Source: Balanoglossus misakiensis
Taxonomy: Eukaryota > Hemichordata
DNA length: 64,000 nt
Assembly: GCA_040954595.2 (NCBI GenBank)
Contig: CM082586.2
Span: 11,966,001-12,030,000 of the forward strand
Direction: 5' to 3'
How positions within the stretch are numbered: position 1 is the stretch's first letter; each line of letters begins with the position of its first letter. The position numbers were made by a program, and so were the translations under genes. Below are positions 22,333 to 32,660 of the stretch, piece by piece. The notes below the pieces were generated by a model. That model was not told where the DNA came from, ran no database searches, and worked only from the letters and a program-made list of their open reading frames with translations.

Positions 22333-23535
22333 GCTCACCAGTAGGGTTAGAGATAAAGTGTTTTATATTAACATGCATTAATATGAAACTAGAATTTGAT
22401 GGTTAATTTAGGACTCCCTTGATCTATGGTGACCTCATTAAATGTGTGCATATCTAATTCTAGGCTATCCATTGGAGGTAGAAACCTGGACATGGCCAAC
22501 TTTGGGGTCAAAATCTTTTGACACACTTTTGGGTAATCTTGGGTAAACTTTGCCCTACATTCCTATATTTTGGGATCCGGAGCAGATATATCCTTGACAC
22601 TTGGACTGATGGAACTATGTAATGGACTATTATGTCTTACCTCATTAATTTTGTGCATACCTAATGCCAGGCTAACCAATATGGCTGAAAGTCTGGCTTT
22701 TGTTTGACATAATGAATTTGAGATCAGCATTTTTCTACAGCAGCCATGTTTCACTTACGAAAGGATGGAAAATATAAAGGCTTGCATGGTAGACTGAACT
22801 GTTTACTTCCCTTCCCTGAGACTGTGTGCCAATGACGGGATAGCCTACTCAGCGTTGGGTAGATCCTAAGAAGGCCTCAGCCAGGTTTCAAATAAAAAGA
22901 AAGCGGAAATAGCTTGAATGGTGGGTTACATCGTTAACTTCCCTGCAGAGCTGATTTCTCAGACTGTGAGCCAATGACGGGTAAAGCCTCTAGGTAGGGG
23001 CCACCTAAGACAGGCCAGTCATGCTTTAATTACAAAGAAGGGCAAGTTCAGTCTTACCACAACTTTGTCTGCTGTATATGCTTCATAAAGATTGCATAGT
23101 ATTTTGAGAACACATTGTGTGACCAGGTAAAAAGTACTGGCAAACACAGCCATAGTGGTATGAAAAAACATCTAATGTGGCTTAATAAAAGACATATAAA
23201 ACACAGCAAAAGCACTGTGACTAAAAGAGACATAATACTCAATTACATAGTTCCATCACTCCAAATGTCAAGGATGTATCAGCTTTGGATGCCAAGATAT
23301 GGGAATGTATGTCAAAGTTTACCCAGATCACCCAAAATTTTGTCGACAACTTTTGACGCCAAAGTTGTCCATGTCTAGGGATCTACCACAACTGGATAGC
23401 CCAGAATTAGATATGCACATATTTAATGATGTTACCATAGATCAAGGCAGTCCTAAATTAACCATCAAATTCTAGTTTCATGTTAATTCATGTTAATATG
23501 AAACACTGTATCTCTAACCCTTCTGGTAAGCCATT
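22333..23535. mobile_element. Inverted-repeat element related to the 44.7-48.9 kb family
   Basis: Left arm 22333-22640 and right arm 23218-23535 are inverse copies; for example CACCAGTAGGGTTAGAGAT is mirrored near 23530. The right arm in plus sense reads GGATGCCAAGATATGGGAA, then CACCCAAAATTTTG, GTCCATGTCT and GAATTAGATATGCACATA. These phrases are shared, in the same order, with the GCTGCAAGCAGC repeats at 44.7 kb. The centre holds a diverged direct repeat around TGTGCCAATGACGGG (~22828) and TGTGAGCCAATGACGGG (~22964). Confidence 0.65.
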
Positions 23536-25156
23536 CGGTCTTTCATACTACCCAATATGGGAGTGTAGGTAAAAAGTCACCGCAAGGTCATTTGTAATTT
23601 TGCTTACAGAAATCTGGTCCCTGACATTTGGTAAAGGGGTCGAGAATTGTTGTCCCAGAGTAGAACATATTCTTGAAAAAAACTTTGAGGGGTAGAAGGA
23701 AGTTTTTCATTTTAAACTTAAGTGCTTCAAATAGTAGAGAGGTTCTCATGTTATTTCAATAAAACCTTAAATGTCATCATTATATCTTTAGACTCAAACT
23801 CAAAGTTGCCAATCTTTCATTATTTTCATGGTTTAACTTTTGATCTTAGATTGGTCCATCTAAATAGGCTTACTGATAGATAAACATGAACATGTTATTG
23901 ACAAATGAATGTGGCTGTATGTTAGTAAGTTAGATATTAATCAACCCCCATATGAAGGGTACACAACTATTGTGGTATGCATCGGCAAGAGATGACAAAC
24001 CCATGCACATACAAGCAATATGGCTCAGTGGGAAATATTTTACCGAGGAAAGAGATTTGTAAAATTTGGCAGCTTGTGAGGCTGTAGTTTTAAAATCTTT
24101 GATATGTGTTTTTACTCTTTGGGTCCCATTTCGTATACCATTGGGGGACCCAAGTGAAATTGGTCAAAACTCTGAAACACAAGAAGGTGCTGGTCAGATT
24201 GCTTTAGAAATTGGTGTGTACATTGTATTTTATTGAGACCTTATACAGATTATTTTCATTTTTTAATGTATACTTTTGGAGCGATTTTTGCCTTTTGGTC
24301 AAATACTCTGAAACCTTTACCCATATTTTTTTGAAATTTGGTTTCCAGGTTCCTAGGTGTGTTTTCAAGACTTTTAAGCAAACCCTATGATGAAAGTGTT
24401 GATTTTTTTTTTTTGGCAAATTTTGCCATTTTTTGGCTCCGAAGTGTAACGAGGAGACTATCGAATTGGGTAAAACCGTATGAGCTACTACTTCCTTCCG
24501 TCAACAACCTGTCAAGAATGCATACCATTTTCTGGTAGGGGTGTGTAGCTTTATGTTTTTGGCGGTGGTGTGTAGCTTTGAGGTGTTGAGGAAGAATTGG
24601 AAAAGTGACAGAAATCGGAACGGATTAGCCAGTAGTGTTTTCGCTACCCCCACGCCAAATCACAAATGCAAGAAAAAAGTTGCGAGCCGATTTTCATACA
24701 TATTAGCCAAACTTGCAAAGCACTGCTATCTTACATCGTCGTTTGTTTTGCCATGATCAACATGCCATGATCAGTGCACTACAACGCATGAAAGTGGACG
24801 GTTGTTCTGTTCATTGATCATCACCCCCCTGTATCATGAACATCGCAAGGCAATGCATTGAATTCAGCTCTTCCAGCTAGTGGTCGCACTCGCTTGATTT
24901 CCTGCGTGTGTCTCTGGGGACGCAAAGAATGCATATGCGTCTTTTCCTTATTTGCATATTTCGAATGGAAACGCGTCAGGTGTAAAGGTTGTTATGGAAG
25001 TTTCTTTATAGAACCACTAGTGTTAGTCTGTGGGCCCAACCAGCAAAAAAAGTTCTAGAAATGTCATTATGTTGTAAAGGAGTTTTGTACTACATGAAAT
25101 TAGCTGGAAATGATGGGTGGTAAACTATTGATGTGAAATCAGGTCACTTATATTGA
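23536..25156. other. Spacer, no gene supported
   Basis: The sequence is unique or weakly repeated; a phrase around GCGATTTTTGCCTTTTGGTC (~24282) recurs from ~21260. Nothing coding is recognised. Confidence 0.35.
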
Positions 25157-25610
25157 AAATGATGGACCAGAGAGCAAATGACTATTTTAATTCATTTCAT
25201 ATACTATGTTCACAACTGCTACGCTCCCAGCAACTGGGGAAACTAAATGATTGAACTTTCTGTTTGATCAATGCATGTATTTTTTTGCTAAAACCTGCAC
25301 TACTATGGTCAGAACATGACATTATATACTTGAAAATGGAGAATTTTTTATCAAAACAGTTCAGCTGATCTTGAATGCTGTCTGATATTTTTTTCAAAAT
25401 GTATTTCTTTCACTTTTAGACTACTACTTCTACTTAACTTGCACTGTTTTTTTTTCAAAACACATTTCTCATAGCTTGCACTGGTGCAATTTGATATAAC
25501 AATACACAATGAATTTCATCAGTATAACATAAGGTACAAACGAAGCCATTTGTGTGTGCGGGCCATTTTTAAGACTAAATTTAAAACAGTTATTAGAGCC
25601 CTTTGCTAGT
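25157..25610 (+). repeat. Direct duplicate, copy 2
   Basis: This is a shorter, diverged copy of 20099-20965. Substitutions and deletions indicate that the duplication is old. Confidence 0.7.
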
Positions 25611-26961
25611 GGTTTTCCCCCTACCAAGCACCCACCTTATCAGGCTGCATTCAATATTACATGAGCAAAAAGTTCAGCATTTCACCTTGGTGTTTGCAAA
25701 TTGTTCCTTTCAACTATATACCAAACCACTGTTCTCCAAACATGCTGCTCATCATCCACTACACCCTGAGAGAACACAAACTGTCCTTGACGCTATTTTC
25801 TGTGATTGCTTCAATATTGTTTGCAGTTTCAAGGGGAATTCTTACTGTGATATATGAAAAGTCAGCTGAAATTATTGCATTTTGGGGACATGCTTTCGAA
25901 TGTTGATAAAAAAATCTTTTTCTCAGAACATGCATGACTGATAAATTTAAAATTTTAGTTGTAAGTAATAGATACATGTATGTTCTTCATATAAATTATA
26001 ATGGAATCAAATCATAGCTCATTTTAATTTTTTATTATGTTAGATGTATTATCTTATACCACAAATATTTTATAAAAAAAAGTGAAATAACCCTTACATT
26101 GTTCTTTGCAATTTAGGAGGAACCCCCCCCCCCCCACTGAAAATTGTATACACATTGACCTCTCTATGACTGTATACATGCCAATGTGTATGTTTTAAAA
26201 ATTTATGGTCCTGATAAGAGTGAAATGATTTTTACGTAATACTTGCTAAATGGATTATCTCCTATGAGATGTGCAATCTTATTACCTAATTGTTTCTGAC
26301 ATTTTGCCTCTTATGCCTAATATATGTCATTTTCAAGATCCCCAAAACAAGCTGATATAACTTAACAATGGATAAAAATATTCCAAACAGTGTAGCCATT
26401 TGTTCAAAACATAAAATGTGAGTGATATATACTACAAAGAATGTACAAGTTTGCATATTTTTTATCATGTTTTCCTCAATAATTGTACTGTTTCTGTAGA
26501 TATCAGAGGTTTAATGTTATTCAAATAAATGTAGTGCATATCACATTTTAATTTAAGCCATCATGTGCTAATGTGGCAGCCATGGCCCACTGTCGTCATG
26601 AATTGAAATTCACACGTGCTTTACCAGCCTCACGAACTGTGTTGAACTGGCACACTGCAAATTTTGAAAATATGTTATTGATCACAATCACACGCACACT
26701 GACAGCATCCTTTTTGGGGATACAGGTACTGACACTATCAGTCATAATACTTTTGAATCCTCAATAAAGAATTTATTGAAGAATTTAACAGGATTTATAT
26801 TTGAACGCAAAGTATAAAATTCCTTTGTGCCGTAGAAATGAAAATCTGCATTTTGTGGTCCTTCTGCTGGTGAGAAGCAACGGATAAATTCAGCATGCTC
26901 ATCGCCCAGGAAATTTAGGTGTACAGAAAAAAAAAAACTAGAATGACAACAGCTATGCATG
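25611..26961. other. Spacer, no gene supported
   Basis: There is a C run near 26125-26137 and A+T-rich sequence. The frames 25603-25906 and 26573-26767 lack motifs. Confidence 0.35.
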
Positions 26962-27330
26962 CAGCTATGCAGGCTAACAATAGAAACACAGAGAACAGTT
27001 CTCCATATTCGTTTTTAATACGATAAGATTCACTGAAATTGGCGGGTCCGTGGGCAGGCAAAGTCATTTCCAACTCGGCTTGCAAATCAGACCCATGTCT
27101 CTTGTTCCCTGATACTGTCTGCTTCTAATAATAGCAATAAGAACTTGACTGTTGTCCGAACTTTTGGTTCAATTTCGCAACATTTTATGATTTCAAGCAG
27201 TGCATATTTAACTCTGTTTCAACTTTGGTTGGATGGATAATGATGAAGCCATTTCACTGACAAAATAACGCTACGAATGGACGTCAATATTTGTTTACAG
27301 GCAAATACATTATTGTTAATGTTTATTTCA
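26962..27330 (-). repeat. Right copy of a diverged inverted duplication
   Basis: This is the inverse of 18645-19245. It has no MITE: TTGGATGGATAATGATG here is the empty site for the insertion in the left copy. Confidence 0.85.
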
Positions 27331-27378
27331 GATAAAAAATAATCCATAGGAGGTAAACAAGAAAAAAAATACTTCTGG

Positions 27379-27695
27379 TTAAAATAGTCTTTGACACCAA
27401 ACATTCCATAATAAAATTTTTGAAAAAATAGACTTGGGCAGTACAGAAGACACGATCAAAGTACTAGAAAGCTGAAACCTGCTCATTAAACTATATGACT
27501 TTTTTTCCTTAAGTATCTCATCAAGAGTTAAAACATTTAGATTATCAAGCAATAAAGTATTACTTTGAACATGACTATGTTCGAAACCTGTTAATTTACG
27601 AAATATCAGAGAATATGCTGTTCTAGTGGTATAAAACATGTTCATAGAAAAATTACACCACAAATGAGAATTGAACAGAATGTCACAAAAAACTG
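27379..27695 (-). pseudogene. LINE C-terminal fragment, part 2 of split copy
   Basis: On the minus strand, LFNSHLWCNFSMN is followed by RTAYSLIFRKLTGFEHSH and an ILKEKKSYSLMSR-type segment (clean frame 27379-27663). This is the region after the RT core in a LINE family common in marine invertebrates. Together with 28024-28790 it forms one relic interrupted by ~320 bases of inserted repeat DNA. Confidence 0.75.
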
Positions 27696-27699
27696 AAAT

Positions 27700-28022
27700 T
27701 ATATTATACCAGTATATTGATGGTGTAAATCACGCTATTTGATTGGTCGAGACACGACACGTGACCGTGATATATTAGCCATATACCACAGTCATATATC
27801 ATAGTCAAAGAAAATGCCTTTTTAAAATGTTTTATGCAAAGTTTCAATATACTGGCATAATATAATAGCAATAAAACACCCCCAGCCATGGTATACCACT
27901 CGATTTTGACCAGTTCAACTCCATGTCGTGAACTGGTCAAAATCTCGTGGTATACCATGGCTGGGGGTGTTTTATTGCTTAAATATATGACATTTGACCG
28001 ATAAAGATGCAAATTTATAATC
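27700..28022. mobile_element. Palindromic MITE insertions splitting a LINE
   Basis: TATATTATACCAGTATATTG (27701-27720) is inverted at 27846-27865, giving one ~165-base unit. Adjacent to it, 27867-27979 is a ~113-base palindrome with arms AGCAATAAAACACCCCCAGC and ATTTTGACCAGTTCA and a loop near 27920. The LINE reading sense is lost at one edge and regained at the other with only about a dozen residues missing. Confidence 0.75.
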
Positions 28023-28023
28023 A

Positions 28024-28790
28024 CAAAGGATAGCGTTTCCCCCCTAAAGTATAAAAAACAACTCTGAGCTTGAATATCCTCATTATCTTTAAGGTTTCAA
28101 GATATTAAATGACCAAGACATTTGTAAACATTAACATAACTCAGTAGTCTACCATTTAAATAAATTGGAACTGTTTTAAGTTACCTAACACTGGGTTGAA
28201 TTAGCATAAACACCGTCTTTTTCTCATTGAAAAGTATCGCATTTATACTGCCTTAACGACCACAGCAATTAACTAACATTTGGTGACCGTAGGCTCCAGT
28301 AGAGAAAATAACTATATCGAAATGTTTCAACCTGTAATCGCCAAGAAGACATCTGAACTGAAGTTTTGATAAATTCCCACTGAAATCATCTAAGTACACT
28401 GTGAAAAAAATTGGAGATGAAATGCCGCCCTGTTTAACATCTTTTTTAGACTAGAATGGTGCAGTATAGATCCGTTCCATTTAACAACAAAATCTTGAAA
28501 AGTCTAACACTTTGAGACGTTCATAAAAGTAACAAAAACATGCGTGTTATGATGTTTATAATAACTCAGAATTTCCTTCAATACAAAAATGGCTAAATCA
28601 GTACAATGTTCTGGTTAAAAACCAAATTGATGATTCGTAGAACAGAGACAATCCATAAAGTTTAGAGGCCGTTGTTGCAAATGCATTGCCATCAGAAAAA
28701 TACACATTTTTGTATAACTGCAAGATCTCGCACAGCTGTGAAATTCTAAGGAAATTCATTCATTGGATAAAATTTGTAGTTTATGGATTG
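28024..28790 (-). pseudogene. LINE reverse-transcriptase fragment, part 1 of split copy
   Basis: Minus-strand translation gives, with frameshifts, an HQFGF-like segment near 28625, then GVKQGGISSPIFFTVYLDD-like residues near 28390-28440 (here DVKQGGISSPIFF), then LNGRLLSYVNVYKCLGHLIS and DNEDIQAQ near 28060-28180. The catalytic YADD stretch is not preserved; at its expected place near 28310 the translation reads HFDIVIFS. Many stops are present, so it is an old dead copy. The frame then resumes at 27695 across an insertion. Confidence 0.75.
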
Positions 28791-28838
28791 TTAAACAATC
28801 TTAGTCATGAAACCTAAATGGTTACCTCAGCAAAACTA

Positions 28839-30467
28839 TGGCAAGCCAAGTGTTGCAAATTTCAATAAAACCATTTTTGTGTTCATGAAGACCATGTTTG
28901 TGTTCAATAAAACCATGTTTATGTTGATACACTTTTTCAACACTAGATGGCGCTCTGCAATATTTCAAGCAGACGATGCTGAGTGGGATTTGCCTTTGGA
29001 TTCAGATACGTTTTATTGTTGAAAAATGTCACACATTTTATTTAGAGGTTGATCAATTGCATTCGTCTTTAAGCAGGAAACATTTGTTTTGTAGCCAAAA
29101 CTGAGAGTTGTCCGAAATTGGATAAGGCATTTGAGTAAACATTCAGGATCGTTTATAGTGGCTAGAGTAAAAATGCTGGTTTATAGAAATTGTTGTCAAG
29201 GGGAGTTGTTGGGCTACATAAGTGCAGCAAGGTGGGTTACTGTGCCAAACCACTCTACTAAGCCAATTTCCTGGTGCAATTGATATATTATTTATACAAG
29301 CCTGTGCTTATGGCCACATGCATCTCTGACTACAGCAGAGCCTGTGCTTAGGGACCGTATAGTTTTTAGGGGGGGGGGTCAGCAAAATCCTAGCGGGGTC
29401 ACATAAATTTTGACATCCAATAGGGTGGGGGCTCATGTTTTTTTTAAACGTTTGGGGGTCACATGCTTTTGCCCCCTTTGGTTTTGAGTCCACAATAATG
29501 CAGTTTCGAGCCCTTTATTTTACAGATTTTTCTATACCCTCCTCCTTCATTCTCCACCACATTTCATTTATTAGCTGGGGTATCCAGCGTACCAGGGCAG
29601 AGTACTTGCCACCGCACCCCCACGGATTCTAACATTGAGTTGATTTGTTTTTGAGTTCCTTAAAATACAACTTTGAGCTCCGTATTGTACACCCCTTCCC
29701 ACACCCACTCCTTCACTTCTTTTGTTTTACAACCTGTGTTTGAACATATTTTTCTCAAGTCATTAATATTGCAGAAATTGTTTTCCTCTATACCATCTGC
29801 CAGCATTTTTCTCTCCAAAAGTCCCCTATCCCCATCATTGCATGGGGCTATGGGGCTAAATATGTACATGTATTAATAATAGATAACATTCAGACCATGC
29901 TACTGTACAGAGGGTTATTTATAATTACAGTTTTCATGTTTTTTGCTACATTTTATGTAAGTGTACCTCTGTAATTACTCAGCATTCTTAGTAATATGTA
30001 CCCTTATATTGTCCACTTTGCCAACGCCTAGCCATGTCACTGATACAACAAAGCCCTATACCCATTGCTTGGAAGTGTGATCTAACTGGTATCCCCTTGA
30101 AGTCAATCTCAAATTTTGTTTATCCAATGAGTGGACACAGAATATACATGGTTAACTTTAAGAAAGGATTGGTAACATTTCAAATCATAAGCCATGTTTT
30201 CTTTATGATACAGACACAGTCCTCAGGATGTTGGGGTCCATGTGACCCCTTCCTAAAGGGGCCCCGCCACCACTATGCATTATAGGCAAAGGGCATTGCA
30301 GAGCGCCATCTTGTGACAAATTGTGTTCATGAACACAAAAATGTACTATTCGTTTTTGACACAAACATGTTTTTTTATGAACACAAACATGCTTTTTTAT
30401 GAACACAAACATGGTTTTCATGGACACACAAATGGTTTTATTGAATTTTGCAACACTTGGCTTGCCA
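28839..30467. mobile_element. TIR element with TA flanks, enclosing a Harbinger fragment
   Basis: TGGCAAGCCAAGTGTTGCAA at the left is mirrored at the right end, each bordered by TA. Similarity of the arms continues for 150-200 bases, including several copies of a ~18-base unit (AACACAAACATG) and a GATGGCGCTCTGC segment in both arms. The interior includes the Harbinger-family fragment at 29.35 kb. TA flanks would suit a Tc1/mariner origin, but no transposase is present. Confidence 0.7.
29351..29870 (+). mobile_element. Fragment of Harbinger-like family (left end only)
   Basis: GGGACCGTATAGTTTTTAGG followed by a G run, a GTCACATAAATTTTGACATCC segment (quoted phrase split here: GTCACATAAATTTTG then ACATCC) and AATGCAGTTTCGAGCCC matches the start of the 31.5 kb element. 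TTA precedes it. The right TIR is not found, so it is truncated. Confidence 0.7.
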
Positions 30468-30707
30468 TATAAAACTGTGTTAAATTTCGTCATCAATTGC
30501 TTGAAATCACACAGGACATCCCCAGAGCTAAGTTACCCATGCAGAAATCAGTTGCATCTCAGCTTGCAAATTGGGACTAAGTCATGTCTTCATTGGGACT
30601 GTCTGCAGTCTCGTTCACAGTCCTTTGTGCTCATTTGTGAACTTAGAAATGTTCTTTCCTTTGAATAAATATGGGCCACTAGAACAATTTCAGCTTATTT
30701 GCCAATA

Positions 30708-31245
30708 GAGAGGTTTAGTTACACTTACACGTAAATATGCGTACGTCTGATGGCAGCAGTGGCATTCGCATAGGTGTTTTGCAGTTTAGTTGTCCGTTTT
30801 GAGTATTAATAGAAAATTCAAATTTTTTTCACTTAAAATTTTGTGTGTTATGAATATTCTCTAAGATCACCACCCTTGCAATAGGTTTCTTGACTGCAGT
30901 GGAAATATACTTTAGTAAAGTTTTCCGATGTCTTAATCGAGGCGTCCACTGAAAACTTATCATGGGAATAAATTTTGTGTTCATGTTTTTAAAACGCCAA
31001 ATACTGCCGGTTTTAGCACATATGGCAGAAATCTTTCAGATTACATGGATGCTGGCTACATCACAATTGCACTTTCAGAGATCAATCCTCAAATTAGAGA
31101 GAGAATATCGAAAAATCATGATTACGCGTAGAAGCGTCGCTTGCCGTACCGAACGTCTGCTCTACACATACGCAATGTATCTTTATCACATGACAACGAC
31201 GCTACACGTGCTGATCGAACGTATTTACGTGTAACTAAACCTCTC
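30708..31245. mobile_element. TA-flanked MITE, 538 bases
   Basis: GAGAGGTTTAGTTACAC at the left is exactly mirrored at the right, with TA on both outer sides; weaker complementarity continues inward (ACGTAAATATGCGTACG / CGAACGTATTTACGT). It is compatible with a Tc1/mariner-type MITE. The short frames inside are not credible genes. Confidence 0.75.
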
Positions 31246-31506
31246 TACTGTTATTCACAAAATACTGGGATTCATGTTCTAGTACATCGTATGCTTCGGT
31301 ATTGTCCTCCAGCGGCACGTCTCGGACAATGTTATAGTTAAACCCAGGTAGCCATATGATGTCAGGCAAATGGTCTCCTGCCCTCTAACCTCTTACCTGG
31401 AGTGGAGTGGAGTGGAGTGCCATTGGTAAAACATATTTATATTTTTGTGTGTTGACGTACCTAGATTGTGTGAGTGAGGATGCATCTGTCAGATGACACC
31501 AGCTAA

Positions 31507-32659
31507 GGGACCGTTCAGTTTTTACGGCCGGGGGGGGGGGGGGGGGCGGCAAAATCCAGGGGGGGGGTCACTTAAATTTTGAAGTCCACAAGGGGGGGTC
31601 ATCTGGATTTTTTAAACGTTTATGGGGGGGGTCACATACTTTTGCCACCGAACTTTTGCTTTTGAGTCCACAAAATTGCAGTTTCGCACCCTTTATTTTA
31701 CAAAATTTTCTAATGTGGGAGGGGGACACCCACCCCCTTCATTCTCCGCCACATTTCATTTTTTGCTGGTTTGTCTAGTGTACCAGGGCAGAGTGCTTGC
31801 CACCCCAACCCCACCGATGATAATATTTAACAAAGTGAATACATAAAGGAGAATAATTGTTTAAACCATTTTGCATAACTGATAGTTTCGCGCTGCATCT
31901 TCTATATACTAGAAGTTTTATAAATGATGTCATGACAAGATGACGCCAAATCTTCTAACTTTGAGTGGAGTGGCAAAAAGTAAAATCCTCCCAAACATTG
32001 AGATAATTTGCTTTTAAGTTCATTAAAATGCAACTTTGCGCTACATATTTTACAAAATTTTCTTATGTGGGAGGGGGACACTCCCTCCCAAACCCACCCC
32101 TCCGTTCAAGGCCACATTGCATTTATTCACTGGTTTGTCTAGTGTACCAGGGAAGACTTCTTGCCACCCCACCTCGATGCTTACTTTGAGTGGAGTGGCA
32201 AAATTAAAATTTGTCCTCCCTAACATTGAGTTAATTTGCTTTTGAGTTCATTAAATTGCAACTTTGAGCACCGTATTTTACAAAATTTTCTTACGCCCAC
32301 CCCCACCACTTTTCTTGTTTTACCGATTCTAGCAACTATTGTATTGACTTGTCATTTTCTTTTGTTCATAGATTTCTTTATTGCAACGATATACTATTAT
32401 ATACTTCAATAATACTTTAAGAAATATATAATTGAGGTGTGAGGAGCCTCATTCCCTTTATTGCATACAGTGTACATAGGATCAGAACGGCGAATATTTT
32501 GGGCGTGGGGGGGGGGGGGGTTCATCATATTTTTGGGTCTGTCAAAGGGGGGTCATCATTTTTTGGTCCTGGGTGAAGGGGGGGGGGGGTTGGCCTGATT
32601 TTGAGAACCGATGACTCAAACTTGCCACCCCCCCCCTGCCGTAAAAACTGAACGGTCCC
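31507..32659. mobile_element. Harbinger-like non-autonomous element, TAA target site
   Basis: GGGACCGTTCAGTTTTTACG and its inverse form the TIRs, bounded by TAA at 31504-31506 and 32660-32662. Long G runs follow each terminus. The interior repeats the AATGCAGTTTCGCACCC / TTTTACAAAATTTTCT module twice or three times. No transposase is found. Its right edge is exactly where the satellite array begins. Confidence 0.82.
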
Positions 32660-32660
32660 T

